Source of the DNA: Acetobacteraceae bacterium
GTDB taxonomy: Bacteria; Pseudomonadota; Alphaproteobacteria; Acetobacterales; Acetobacteraceae
DNA length: 34,581 nt
NCBI GenBank assembly: GCA_947371015.1
Contig: CANBNK010000042.1
Location: forward strand, 1-34,581
Direction: 5' to 3'
Shown: positions 7,401 to 14,913 of the stretch, one piece after another
How positions within the stretch are numbered: the stretch's first letter is position 1
How the letters are laid out: each line of letters starts with the position of its first letter
Program-made: the position numbers and the translations under genes
The notes under the pieces: generated by a model
Database searches by the model: none
Seen by the model: only the letters and a program-made list of their open reading frames with translations
What the model was told of the DNA's origin: nothing

Positions 7401-8372
7401 TCAGTCCACCGTCGCGCCGGAAGCGCGGACCAGCGGCGCCCAGATCGCCACCTGGCGTTCCAGGAAGCGGTCCATCGCCGGGCCGTCCATCGGCGCGGCA
7501 TTGCGGAAACCGGTCTGGGTGATGCGCGCCCGCACCGTCGGCTGCGCCATGGCGGCGGCGAAGGCAGCGCGCAGTCGGGCCAGTGCTTCGGGCGGCGTCT
7601 CCTTCGGGGCCGCGACGCCATAGAATGGGTCCATCTCCGTGAAATCGCCCAGGCCCAGGCTGGCCAGGGTGGGCACCTCCGGCATCGCGGCATCCGCCTG
7701 CGGGCCGCTGACGCCCAGGCTGCGGAGCCGGCCTTCACGCCATAGCCCGAGGATCGGCGGCGTGGTGGAGAAACCGAACTCGATCTCGTTCGACACCAGC
7801 GCAGTGATGCCCTCCGGCGGGCCACGATAGGGCACGTGGTCGGCACGGATGCCGGTGGCCTGCACCAGCAGCACGCCCGAGAGATGCTGCGACGAGCCGC
7901 TGCCGGGCGAGAAGTAGCGCAACTGCGGCTTGCTGGCGTCCTTGCCGTGAGCCACCAGCTCTGCCAGCGAGCGGAACGGCGAGGCCGCCGGCACCATCAG
8001 CGCGTTCTGCGCGAAGCACTGGATGCCCACGGGCGCGAAGTCCCGCCAGGGGTCGAAGGGCAGGTTGCGATACAGCGCCCGGTTCACCGCCACGGTGGAG
8101 GTGACCATCAGGATCATGGTGTAGCCATCCGGCCGGCTGCGCGCGACGGCGCCGGTGCCGACCGAGCCACCCGCGCCGGCGCGATTTTCCACCGCGACAG
8201 CATGGCCGAGCTGTTCGCCCATGGCCTGCGCGACGATGCGCCCGGCGATATCGGTGGCGCTGCCGGCGGTGAAGGGCACCACCAGGGTGAGCGGGCGGCT
8301 GGGGAAGGGGTCCTGCGCCAGAGCCGGGGTGGCCAGCGCCAATGGCGCGGCGAGCAGGTGGCGGCGTCGCAT
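7401..8372 (-). CDS. Bug-family tripartite tricarboxylate receptor (downstream paralog)
   Basis: The 323-residue product is a periplasmic receptor of the TTT (TctC/Bug) family. It has an N-terminal signal peptide (MRRRHLLAAPLALATPALAQ), then FPSRPLTLVVPFTAGSATDI, the family opening, VAVENRAGAGGSVGTGAVARSRPDGYT, LRYFSPGSGSSQHLSG and HVPYRGPPEGITAL, all positions that build the ligand pocket. I use the second of two close ATGs because AAGGGG lies eight bases before it and only two bases before the first (8378). It is the last of three minus-strand genes (M19 peptidase, Bug, Bug). No TctA or TctB permease is in the window, so it is an orphan receptor here. Confidence 0.92.
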   Translation of the reverse strand: MRRRHLLAAPLALATPALAQDPFPSRPLTLVVPFTAGSATDIAGRIVAQAMGEQLGHAVAVENRAGAGGSVGTGAVARSRPDGYTMILMVTSTVAVNRALYRNLPFDPWRDFAPVGIQCFAQNALMVPAASPFRSLAELVAHGKDASKPQLRYFSPGSGSSQHLSGVLLVQATGIRADHVPYRGPPEGITALVSNEIEFGFSTTPPILGLWREGRLRSLGVSGPQADAAMPEVPTLASLGLGDFTEMDPFYGVAAPKETPPEALARLRAAFAAAMAQPTVRARITQTGFRNAAPMDGPAMDRFLERQVAIWAPLVRASGATVD

Positions 8373-8394
8373 GGTCATTTCCCCTTGGTCTGGC

Positions 8395-8544
8395 GTCGCG
8401 CCAGCGGCGCGCGTTTAGGTCGCGCCAGCGGCGCGCGTGTCAGAAGTCGCGCCATTGGAGCGCGTGGTCGCAACCGCGCCAGTGGCGCGCGCGCCGTCAG
8501 CCGCGCCGGATGCGCGCTAGTCAACGGTCGCGCCGGAAGCGCGG
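8395..8544 (-). repeat. Degenerate tandem repeats derived from the 3' end of the upstream Bug gene
   Basis: Six units of 21-29 bases, each beginning GTC on the plus strand, lie at 8395-8418, 8419-8445, 8446-8466, 8467-8495, 8496-8519 and 8520-8544. The last is the coding end of the Bug gene at 8517 (RASGATVD). Read on the minus strand, the units past the stop still spell variants of that peptide, such as RASGAAD, RATGAVA, RSNGAT and RAAGAT. Several units are near-palindromic (CGCGCC, spacer, GGCGCG), so the array can fold into repeated short hairpins between the two Bug genes. Confidence 0.75.
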
Positions 8545-9485
8545 ACCAGGCCGGCCCAGAACGCCACCTGGCGGTCGATGAAGCCTTCCATCGCCGCGCC
8601 ATCCATCGCCGCGGTCGGGTAGAAGCCGGCATCGGCCAGGCGCTGGGCGAAGGCCGGTTCATCCAGCGCGGCGCGGAAGGCCTGGCGCAGCACCGCCAGC
8701 GCTGCCGGCGGCGTACCGGCCGGCGCCGCGATGCCGTACCAGACATTGGTTTCCTCGAAGCCCGGCAGCCCCAGCGCGGCGAAGGGCTTCACCTCGGGCA
8801 GTGTCGGCGGGCTGGCGGTGCCGGTCACGCCCAGCACCCGCAGCCGGCCTTCACGCACCAGCGGCACGGTTGAGGGCACGGCGGCGAAGCCCCATTCGAT
8901 CTCGTTGGCCAGCAGCGCGGTCAGGCCCTCGGCCGGGCCACGGTACGGGATGTGCTCGGCGCGGATGCCGGTGGCGTTGACCACCTGTACCGCCGAGAGG
9001 TGCTGCGTGGTGCCGTTGCCCGGGGAGAAGTAGCGTAGCGGTGGCCGTGCAGCGTCGCGCCCGGCGGCGATGAGCTCCGCCATGCTGCGGAACGGCGAGG
9101 TGCCCGGCACCACCAGCGCATTCGGCGTGGAGGCGGCGATGACCACCGGCGCCAGGTCGCGCTGCGGGTCGTAGGCCAGGTTGCGGAACAGCGCGCGGTT
9201 GATCGGGATGGTCGAGGCGCTGACGAAGGCCAGCGTCAGTCCATCCGGCTTGCTGCGCGCCACCTGCTGGATGCCCAGGCTGCCGCCCGCGCCGGGGCGG
9301 TTTTCCACCGTGACGGTCTGGCGCAGCGGGCCGCTGGCGGCATTGGCCAGCAGCCGGCCGAGCAGGTCATTCACCGACCCGGCGCTGAACGGCACCACCA
9401 GCAGCAGCGGCCGGTCGGGAAAGCCCGGCTGCGCCTTGGCTGCGCTGGCAAGGAACGGTGCGGCGAGCAGGAACCTACGATGCAT
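8517..9485 (-). CDS. Bug-family tripartite tricarboxylate receptor (upstream paralog)
   Basis: This 322-residue receptor is a paralog of its downstream neighbour. It has a signal peptide (MHRRFLLAAPFLASAAKAQ), FPDRPLLLVVPFSAGSVNDLLGR, VTVENRPGAGGSLGIQQVARSKPDGLT, LRYFSPGNGTTQHLS and HIPYRGPAEGLTAL, the positions that line the Bug ligand pocket. Both paralogs end in the identical RASGATVD. The ATG at 9485 has GGAGGG about ten bases upstream and starts the signal peptide, so the longer open frame is rejected. It follows the M19 gene by 22 bases and is probably in the same transcript. Its 3' end is expanded into a degenerate repeat array. Confidence 0.92.
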   Translation of the reverse strand: MHRRFLLAAPFLASAAKAQPGFPDRPLLLVVPFSAGSVNDLLGRLLANAASGPLRQTVTVENRPGAGGSLGIQQVARSKPDGLTLAFVSASTIPINRALFRNLAYDPQRDLAPVVIAASTPNALVVPGTSPFRSMAELIAAGRDAARPPLRYFSPGNGTTQHLSAVQVVNATGIRAEHIPYRGPAEGLTALLANEIEWGFAAVPSTVPLVREGRLRVLGVTGTASPPTLPEVKPFAALGLPGFEETNVWYGIAAPAGTPPAALAVLRQAFRAALDEPAFAQRLADAGFYPTAAMDGAAMEGFIDRQVAFWAGLVRASGATVD

Positions 9486-9507
9486 CAGAAAGCTACCCTC
9501 CAAGGGT

Positions 9508-10515
9508 TCAACCCCAGACCTGGCCGTAAACCCTGAGCCAATTTCCCCCCAGGAGCTTTCGCACATCCTCGGCCGAAAAGCCGCGCCGCAGCAAGCCCGG
9601 CACGACAGCGCCAAAGGTCTTCGGGGTCTCGATGCCGGCGGGATAGACATAGGGCGGCGGCGGATAGGTCTTCGGCTGCCAGATGCCGCGCGCCAGGCGG
9701 ATGTCGTACAGCCGCTTCGCCTCGGTGAGGTCGGCGACGCCTTCCATGCCCTCGTAGTAGTCCACGCCGATGCCGACGTGGTCGATGCCGACCAGGTCGG
9801 CGATGTAGGCGATGTGGTCGATATAGGCGTCCAGCGTCGGCCGCTGGTCCCGCCCGATGAAGTAGGGGTAGCCACAGGCGCCCATGACCCCGCCGCTGCC
9901 GGCGATGGCTTTTATGAGTTCATCGGCGACGTTGCGGTCGCACTCGAACACGCCCTTGGGGTTGCCGTGGCTGACGATGACGGGGGCGCTGCTGTGCGCC
10001 ACCGCGTCCATGCTGGTGCGGTGCCCGGTATGGGCGCAATCCACGATGATGCGCGCTTCGTTCAGCTTGCGAACTACGCGGCGGCCGAAGGTTGAAAGGC
10101 CGCCATCGCTGGCTTCCTCGGCACCGTCGCCGACGCGGTTCTTCACGTTATAGCAAAGCTGCACCACGCGGACGCCGAGCACGGCGTAGGCCTCCACCAG
10201 GTCCAGGTCGTCCTCGATCGGGTCGGTGCCCTGGAAGTGGAAGATCAGCCCGAGTTCGCCGGCGGCCTTGGCGGCGGGGATGTCGGCGGCCTTCAGGACG
10301 TGGCGCAGCTTGCCGTGTTCGCGGATGAAGCGGTGCCAGCCGCCCAGCGTGCGCAGGGTGGTCTCGGCGTTGTCGGTGCCGCCTACGGTGGGGGCCGCGG
10401 CGGTGATGCCGCCTTGCAGGAACCAATCCACGAAGGGGCGGGTGCGCAGCAACGGGCAGCAGGCGTCTATGCTGATGGCGTCGCGGTAGAGGTTACTCGC
10501 CTCGGTCGTGGTCAT
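9508..10515 (-). CDS. Membrane dipeptidase-like protein, peptidase M19 family, with altered metal site
   Basis: The 335-residue protein has the M19 (renal dipeptidase) alpha/beta barrel. Recognisable motifs are DLVEAYAVLGVRVVQLCYN, VDCAHTGHRT (His162 position of the distal metal site), PVIVSHGNPKGV (His183) and DHVGIGVDYYEG (Asp252). At the N-terminus, where family members have the metal-binding HxD in a DGHND context, this protein has IDACCPLL. Where the bridging Glu normally sits it has FHFQGT (Gln95). So half of the binuclear site looks replaced, and activity on dipeptides is uncertain. The start at 10515 has GGGGAAG upstream and no signal peptide, suggesting a cytoplasmic enzyme. It leads the M19-Bug-Bug operon and may process the imported substrate. 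Confidence 0.85.
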   Translation of the reverse strand: MTTTEASNLYRDAISIDACCPLLRTRPFVDWFLQGGITAAAPTVGGTDNAETTLRTLGGWHRFIREHGKLRHVLKAADIPAAKAAGELGLIFHFQGTDPIEDDLDLVEAYAVLGVRVVQLCYNVKNRVGDGAEEASDGGLSTFGRRVVRKLNEARIIVDCAHTGHRTSMDAVAHSSAPVIVSHGNPKGVFECDRNVADELIKAIAGSGGVMGACGYPYFIGRDQRPTLDAYIDHIAYIADLVGIDHVGIGVDYYEGMEGVADLTEAKRLYDIRLARGIWQPKTYPPPPYVYPAGIETPKTFGAVVPGLLRRGFSAEDVRKLLGGNWLRVYGQVWG

Positions 10516-10638
10516 CGCGCTCGCTTCCCCGCATGTGGCGAAGCCAATGCTGGCGGAAGCCGCATGGCGCGGCAACTGCGGGCTTGCAGCGCACCCTCGG
10601 GCCATTTCGCAATGCAGCATTCACCGAGGAGAGCGCGC

Positions 10639-11049
10639 ATGACCTCCGAGCAGGTGACGCTGGTGCAGGACAGCTTCAAGCTGGTGCTGCCGATCAAGAC
10701 GCAGGCGGCGGCGTTGTTCTGTGGCCGGCTGTTCGAGATAGACCCGACCACCAGGCCGCTGTTCACCAATACGGACATGACGGCGCAGGGCGGCAAGCTG
10801 ATGGCCGCCATCGCCATGGTGGTGAACAACCTGGCCAACCCGGCGGCGATCCTGCCGGTGGCGAAGGAAATGGCGCAGCGCCATTTCGGCTATGGCGTGG
10901 CCAGGGCGCAGTACGACAGGATCAGCGTGGCACTGCTGTGGACGCTTGGCCAGGGGCTGGGCGCCGCCTTCACGCCCGAGGTCGCGGCGGCCTGGGGCGC
11001 TGCCTACAGCCTGTTGGCCGGGGTGATGGTCAGCGACGCCTACGCCTGA
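10639..11049 (+). CDS. Single-domain globin (hemin receptor / flavohaemoglobin-like haem domain)
   Basis: The 136-residue protein is an all-helical globin of the family often annotated as hemin receptor. The helix A-B region reads LVQDSFKLVLPIKTQAAALFCGRLFEIDP followed by LFTNTDM. The proximal region AQRHFGYGVARAQYDRISVALLWTLGQGLG contains the haem-ligating histidine (in RHFGYG). No reductase domain follows, so it would depend on a separate electron donor for any NO or oxygen chemistry. The ATG is preceded by GAGGAGA. It stands alone, divergent from the M19 operon and convergent with a 41-aa gene directly downstream, which shares the one-base boundary at 11049/11050. Confidence 0.88.
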   Translation: MTSEQVTLVQDSFKLVLPIKTQAAALFCGRLFEIDPTTRPLFTNTDMTAQGGKLMAAIAMVVNNLANPAAILPVAKEMAQRHFGYGVARAQYDRISVALLWTLGQGLGAAFTPEVAAAWGAAYSLLAGVMVSDAYA

Positions 11050-11175
11050 TCAGCCGCGAAAGCCGGCCAGGGCGAACAGCAGCAGCAGAAAGCCGATGAA
11101 GCCGGCACCCTGGGCCAGGTAGCTGGCCAGGCTCTGCGGCTTCTCTTCGGTGCGGCGGTATTGGGTGGCGGACAT
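11050..11175 (-). CDS. Small single-pass membrane protein (41 aa)
   Basis: A short gene begins MSATQYRRTEEKPQSLASYL and ends FALAGFRG. The C-terminal half, about residues 22-39, is a membrane helix (QGAGFIGFLLLLFALAGF); the N-terminal half is polar and probably cytoplasmic. GGAG sits seven bases before the ATG, which supports translation. It lies downstream of pdxJ on the same strand, separated by 165 bases that contain a structured repeat and two exclusive hairpins, so it likely has its own control. The function is unknown, and I do not recognise a family. Confidence 0.65.
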   Translation of the reverse strand: MSATQYRRTEEKPQSLASYLAQGAGFIGFLLLLFALAGFRG

Positions 11176-11251
11176 GTTGTGGCTCCGTGCTTGAGGGTCG
11201 GGCCACCCTCTGCACGGGCCGTGCCTGCAAAACGCGAGGCTCGAGCATGAT

Positions 11252-11275
11252 CGCTTCTGAGTGAAGCGCTCACTC
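11252..11275 (-). promoter_or_regulatory. Two mutually exclusive inverted repeats upstream of the 41-aa gene
   Basis: CGCTTC (11252-11257), loop TGAGT, GAAGCG (11263-11268) overlaps GAGTGA (11259-11264), AGCGC, TCACTC (11270-11275). Both cannot form at once. The second resembles a TetR-type operator. The site lies about 77-100 bases upstream of the 41-aa gene, where it could serve as operator or leader switch. Confidence 0.4.
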
Positions 11276-11283
11276 TCTGGCCT

Positions 11284-11343
11284 TGTTGTTTGAGAGACTG
11301 ATTCACGGCTTACGCCAATGTCGCCTAAGCCGATCAGGCTCTA
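11284..11343 (-). repeat. Structured dispersed element, copy A (after pdxJ)
   Basis: The plus strand carries TGTTGTTTGAG and CTGATTCACG on the left and GATCAGGCTCTA on the right. It folds as one long hairpin: AGAG 11293-11296 with CTCT 11339-11342, CTGAT 11298-11302 with ATCAG 11333-11337, an unpaired TCA at 11303-11305, then CGGCTTA 11306-11312 with TAAGCCG 11326-11332. The TAG of pdxJ (minus strand) is the first triplet of the element, so the element could terminate pdxJ transcription. A second copy lies at 27194-27252. Confidence 0.75.
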
Positions 11344-12060
11344 TGGGCGGGCCGCAACGATCAGCCGGCGCATTTCGGCGATGGTGGCCGGCAGCCCGGT
11401 GAAGACGCTCTGCGAGATCAGGAAGTGGCCGATGCTGACCTCCTCGATCTCCGGCATGGCGGCGATGGCGCCGACGGTGTCGAAGGCCAGGCCGTGGCCG
11501 GCATGGCAATGCAGCCCGGCGGCGCGGGCTGCCTTGGCGCCCAGGGCGAGGCGGGCCAGCAGGGCAGGGCGCTCGGCCGGGGCGGCATCGGCATAGGCGC
11601 CGGTGTGGAGTTCGATGGCCTGGGCGCCCAGGCTGGCGCAGGCTTCTATCTGTGCCGCATCGGCTTCGACGAAGACCGAGACCTCGATTCCCGCCCCGGC
11701 CATGCGCTGGATGGACTGGCCGAGGAAGCCGCCGGCGCGCAGCACGTCCAGCCCGCCTTCCGTGGTCAGCTCCTGCCGCTTTTCCGGCACGATGCAGCAG
11801 GCTTCCGGCTTCAGCGCCAGGGCGAAGGCGACCATCTCCTCGGTCGCCGCCATCTCGAAGTTCAGCCGCGTCGGCACTTCGGCGCGCACGCCCAGCACGT
11901 CGGCGTCGCGCACATGCCGGCGGTCTTCGCGCAGGTGCATGGTGATGCCATCCGCGCCGGAGGCCATGCAGAGCCGGGCCGCCTCCACCGGGCTGGGGAA
12001 CTGGCCACCGCGGGCGTTCCGCAGCGTGGCGACGTGGTCGATGTTCACCGAGAGGCGCAT
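11341..12060 (-). CDS. pdxJ: Pyridoxine 5'-phosphate synthase
   Basis: The 239-residue TIM-barrel enzyme condenses 3-amino-1-hydroxyacetone phosphate with 1-deoxyxylulose 5-phosphate to give pyridoxine 5'-phosphate, the last ring-forming step of the DXP-dependent vitamin B6 route. The N-terminal MRLSVNIDHVATLRNARGG is the family signature and supplies active-site residues; others are DGITMHLREDRRH, NFEMAAT, IVPEKRQELTTEGGLDV and the phosphate-binding HAGHGLAFDTV. The length is normal. It follows pdxA by 23 bases, so the two last enzymes of the pathway are co-expressed in the order pdxA-pdxJ. A structured repeat begins at its stop codon. Confidence 0.97.
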   Translation of the reverse strand: MRLSVNIDHVATLRNARGGQFPSPVEAARLCMASGADGITMHLREDRRHVRDADVLGVRAEVPTRLNFEMAATEEMVAFALALKPEACCIVPEKRQELTTEGGLDVLRAGGFLGQSIQRMAGAGIEVSVFVEADAAQIEACASLGAQAIELHTGAYADAAPAERPALLARLALGAKAARAAGLHCHAGHGLAFDTVGAIAAMPEIEEVSIGHFLISQSVFTGLPATIAEMRRLIVAARP

Positions 12061-12083
12061 GGGTGGTCTCCTGGCCGACCGAT

Positions 12084-13091
12084 TCAGACCTTCGCGCCCT
12101 GCGGCGCTGCGGTCATCGGGCGGCGATGTCCTGCGATTTGGGCTGCCAGGCGAAGGGCGGCGATCAGGCTGGCGGGGTCGGCAGTGCCGGCGCCGGCGAT
12201 ATCCAGCGCGGTGCCGTGGTCCGGGCTGGTGCGGACGATGGACAGGCCGAGCGTCACGTTCACCCCGCCATTCATGTCCAGCGTCTTGATCGGGATCAGC
12301 GCCTGGTCGTGGTACAGGCAGATCGCCACGTCATAGCCCGGCCTGGCGCCGGCGGTGAACATGGTGTCCGGCGGCATCGGGCCGCGGGCGTCGATGCCCA
12401 TGGCGCGCAGCTGGGCGATGGCGGGGGCGACGATGTCGATATCTTCACGCCCTAGGCTGCCGCCCTCACCGGCATGCGGGTTCAGCCCGGCCACCGCCAG
12501 GCGCGGGTTGGCGATGCCGAAATCCTGCCGCAGGCCGGCGGCGGTCAAGGCGGCGATCTCCACGATCAACTCCGGCGTCAGTCGGGCGATGGCGCTGCGC
12601 AGCGATTCGTGGATGGTCACGGGCACCACGCGCAGCTGGTCGCAGGCCAGCAGCATCACGGGCTGGGACGCAGCGCCGGCCAGCTCGTGCAGGTATTCGG
12701 TATGGCCGGGGTGCTTAAACCCGGCGGCGTAGAGCGCGGATTTCTGGATCGGGTTGGTCACCACGCCGGCCACGCGCCCGGCCTTGGCCAAGGTGACGGC
12801 GGTGTCGATGCTGGCGATGGTGGCCGCGGCATTGGCCGGGTTCAGCCGGCCGGGCACCGCCGGTTCCGCCAGCGGCTGGTGCAGTACCGGCAGCGCATGC
12901 GGGAAGGCGGCGGCGGCTTCCTCCGGCCCCGCCACCTGGCGTGCGCCCGGGTGGCGGCGGATGTCGTCGATCAGCACGAAGGCCGGGCCAGTGCTGCGCA
13001 GCGCCTGCCAGGCGGCGCGCGCAATCTCGGCGCCGATGCCGGCGGGTTCACCCATGGTCAAGGCCAGCGGGAGCATGAGGGGCTCAGTCAT
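12084..13091 (-). CDS. pdxA: 4-hydroxythreonine-4-phosphate dehydrogenase
   Basis: The 335-residue enzyme oxidises 4-phosphohydroxythreonine, feeding the aminoacetone phosphate used by PdxJ. Signatures are [14 protein letters not shown] at the N-terminus, [41 protein letters not shown] and [13 protein letters not shown]; the three histidines in PGHTE, NPHAGE and YHDQ form the divalent metal site. I place the start at the ATG at 13091 ([16 protein letters not shown]); ATGs at 13136 and 13076 are also in frame and none has a strong Shine-Dalgarno site. It is the first gene of pdxA-pdxJ and is divergent from the Ala/Leu-rich gene at 13176. Confidence 0.96.
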   Translation of the reverse strand: MTEPLMLPLALTMGEPAGIGAEIARAAWQALRSTGPAFVLIDDIRRHPGARQVAGPEEAAAAFPHALPVLHQPLAEPAVPGRLNPANAAATIASIDTAVTLAKAGRVAGVVTNPIQKSALYAAGFKHPGHTEYLHELAGAASQPVMLLACDQLRVVPVTIHESLRSAIARLTPELIVEIAALTAAGLRQDFGIANPRLAVAGLNPHAGEGGSLGREDIDIVAPAIAQLRAMGIDARGPMPPDTMFTAGARPGYDVAICLYHDQALIPIKTLDMNGGVNVTLGLSIVRTSPDHGTALDIAGAGTADPASLIAALRLAAQIAGHRRPMTAAPQGAKV

Positions 13092-13175
13092 GCGTTGCAG
13101 ATAGGGTGTCCGGGCGGATCTGCGAAGCCACGACATGACGACGACACTTTACTACTTTTGCGCGCATCTCTGGAC

Positions 13176-13940
13176 ATGCTTTCCAGGGATGGTTGGCGCA
13201 TCATGCTGGCAGAACACGCCTCGGAGCCTGGCGCCGTGAGCTACCTGCATCCTCGACGCCCCGTGGCGCGCGCCCCGGCCGAAACCCTGGCGCTGGTCAA
13301 CCTCTGCGCCTCGCTGGCCGCGCTGTCGCGCCGGCAGCAGCCGACCTCGCTCGCGCGCCGGCTGTATGAGGATAGCTGGCGCCGCCTGCTGGCCGGCGAA
13401 GGCACCCGCGCCACCATGCTGGCCACCCTGGCCGAAGCCTTGGCCGCCACCCGGCTGGGGGACCTGGACTCGGCGGGCCTGGCCCGTCTGGGGGTGGCCG
13501 CGCCGGCGGCGGCCCAGGCCCGGCTGCGCGCCTTTGCCACCGCCGCCATGCCGGTGGAAGCCGAACTGCGCCTGGCGCTGCGCCTGCAACTGCCGGGGCT
13601 GCCGGCCCCGGCGCTGGCGCTGCCGGACGTGCTGGCGGTGCAGGCGGAACGGCCACCCGGCGCCGCCCTGGGCGAGAGTCTGGCCGAGCACAGCCTGCGC
13701 CTGGCCCTGCTGGCGGCGCTGCTGGCTACCGAAACCGGTGCCGCGGCGGAAGTGATGTTCCTCGGTGCCCTGGCCCAGCCGCTGCCGATGGCGCTGCCGG
13801 AACTGCCGGACGCCCTGGCGGCGGAAGTCGCCGCCGCACGCGCCGCGCTGGCGGTGCCGGGCAGCGCGGCGGCGCGGGCCATGGCGCTGGCGTTGGCCGG
13901 CGGCCCCAGCCTGCTGCCGGTGAGCCTCTACGCCGCCTGA
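13176..13940 (+). CDS. Ala/Leu-rich protein of unknown function
   Basis: The reading frame has strongly biased third positions and gives about 254 residues, extremely rich in Ala, Leu and Arg and apparently almost entirely helical. No signal peptide or membrane helix is evident. One stretch, ESLAEHSLRLALLAALLATETGAAAEVMFLGALAQPL, has the spacing of an HD-type helix pair but lacks the second His-Asp, so I do not claim an HD hydrolase. The start is uncertain: ATG 13176 (MLSRDGW) and ATG 13203 (MLAEHAS) are both possible and neither has a clear ribosome-binding site. A much longer in-frame extension upstream is antisense to pdxA and is rejected. The SafE-like gene follows 59 bases later. Confidence 0.6.
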   Translation: MLSRDGWRIMLAEHASEPGAVSYLHPRRPVARAPAETLALVNLCASLAALSRRQQPTSLARRLYEDSWRRLLAGEGTRATMLATLAEALAATRLGDLDSAGLARLGVAAPAAAQARLRAFATAAMPVEAELRLALRLQLPGLPAPALALPDVLAVQAERPPGAALGESLAEHSLRLALLAALLATETGAAAEVMFLGALAQPLPMALPELPDALAAEVAAARAALAVPGSAAARAMALALAGGPSLLPVSLYAA

Positions 13941-13999
13941 CCGCAGCGGCTTGCGCCGGCGCAAGGGACAGGCGCGGCCGCACAGGCTAAACCCGCGCC

Positions 14000-14731
14000 A
14001 TGCTTGCCGATTGCCTGCACGACCTGGCCGCGCTTGGCCCCGGTGGCCTCGCCACCCTGCTGGGGACGCTGTTCCTGGCCGGGCTGGCCGGCGGCGCGAC
14101 GCATTGCGCGACCATGTGCGGGCCCTTCGTGCTGGCGCAATCCGCGGCGTTGGCGGACCGCAACGCCGGCGGGCCGCTGCTGCGCCGCCTGGCTGGCGCG
14201 GCGCTGCTGCCCTACCAGGCCGGGCGGATGCTGGGCTACGCCACGCTGGGCGCCCTGGCCGGCGGTAGCGCCGGGCTGCTGATGCTGGCCAGCGGGCTGC
14301 GCTTCGTGCTGGCGGGGCTGCTGCTGCTGGCGGCGCTGCTGATGCTCGGCCAGGCTTCTACCCGGCTGGCGCAGTGGCTGCCGCGCCTGCCGAAGCCGCG
14401 GCTGCCCCGGGTGCTGGAACGCCGCCTGGGCGCGCTGCTGGCGGCGCCCACGGGGTGGCGCGGCGTGCTGCTGGGCCTGCTGCTTTCGGCGCTGCCCTGC
14501 GGCCTGCTGTACGCGGCCTTGGCGGCGGCGGCGTCCTCCGGCAGCGCGCTGGCCGGGGCGATGGCGATGGCGGCCTTCGTCCTGGGCACCGTGCCGGCGC
14601 TGGGCGCGGTGGCGCTGCTGGGCCAGTTGTTCGGCCGGCGCCATGGCCCGGCGATGCGGCTGGCCGGGGTGGGGCTGTTCCTGCTGAACGCGGCGGTGCT
14701 GGCTGCCATGGCCTGGCGCCTGCTGGCCTGA
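14000..14731 (+). CDS. SafE/TauE-type (COG2836-like) membrane protein, possible metal or thiol transporter
   Basis: The 243-residue protein has about six membrane segments in two similar halves. The first half carries GGATHCATMCGPFVLAQ (His35, Cys36, Cys40) and the second SALPCGLLYAALAAAA (Cys167), the paired Cys motifs typical of the family annotated as sulfite exporter TauE/SafE or UreH-like, which is related to the CcdA/DsbD transmembrane fold. Members often lie with cbb3 oxidase and copper genes, and here the cco operon is 4 kb away on the same strand; a role in copper or thiol handling for the oxidase is inference. The middle loop (RLPKPRLPRVLERRLG) is basic. The ATG has only a weak upstream site. 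Confidence 0.8.
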   Translation: MLADCLHDLAALGPGGLATLLGTLFLAGLAGGATHCATMCGPFVLAQSAALADRNAGGPLLRRLAGAALLPYQAGRMLGYATLGALAGGSAGLLMLASGLRFVLAGLLLLAALLMLGQASTRLAQWLPRLPKPRLPRVLERRLGALLAAPTGWRGVLLGLLLSALPCGLLYAALAAAASSGSALAGAMAMAAFVLGTVPALGAVALLGQLFGRRHGPAMRLAGVGLFLLNAAVLAAMAWRLLA

Positions 14732-14778
14732 GCCGACCGGCAGGAATTGCCGCTGCCCGGCGATAGCTGCCGGAAGCT

Positions 14779-14820
14779 CGGAAATACTTTCCGGTACTTC
14801 GGCCGGATTCACAAAGTATT
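14779..14820 (+). promoter_or_regulatory. AT-rich inverted repeats upstream of the DUF4214 gene
   Basis: In an unusually AT-rich 180-base gap, CGGAAA-TAC-TTTCCG (14779-14793) overlaps a longer-range inverted pair AATACTTT (14783-14790) and AAAGTATT (14813-14820). A third AAAGTAT lies at 14862-14868. The repeated motif and its place upstream of a likely surface protein suggest cooperative regulator binding or a transcription start region. The regulator is unknown. Confidence 0.45.
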
Positions 14821-14913
14821 GTCGGTAAAAAGTCACCAGCCGCCCATCGTTCAGAAATAGAAAAGTATCACCGGCCACCTTCCCCCCCTGTCACCAATAA
14901 GGAGACATCGGGC

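Noticed and set aside
7251-8544. The two repeat arrays around the first Bug gene as a CRISPR array
   Set aside because: Units are directly adjacent without unique spacers, they derive from gene ends, and no cas genes are present.
12474-13940. Long plus-strand frame joining sequence opposite pdxA to the Ala/Leu-rich gene
   Set aside because: The first 230 codons are antisense to conserved pdxA motifs. Only the part from about 13176 has coding character.
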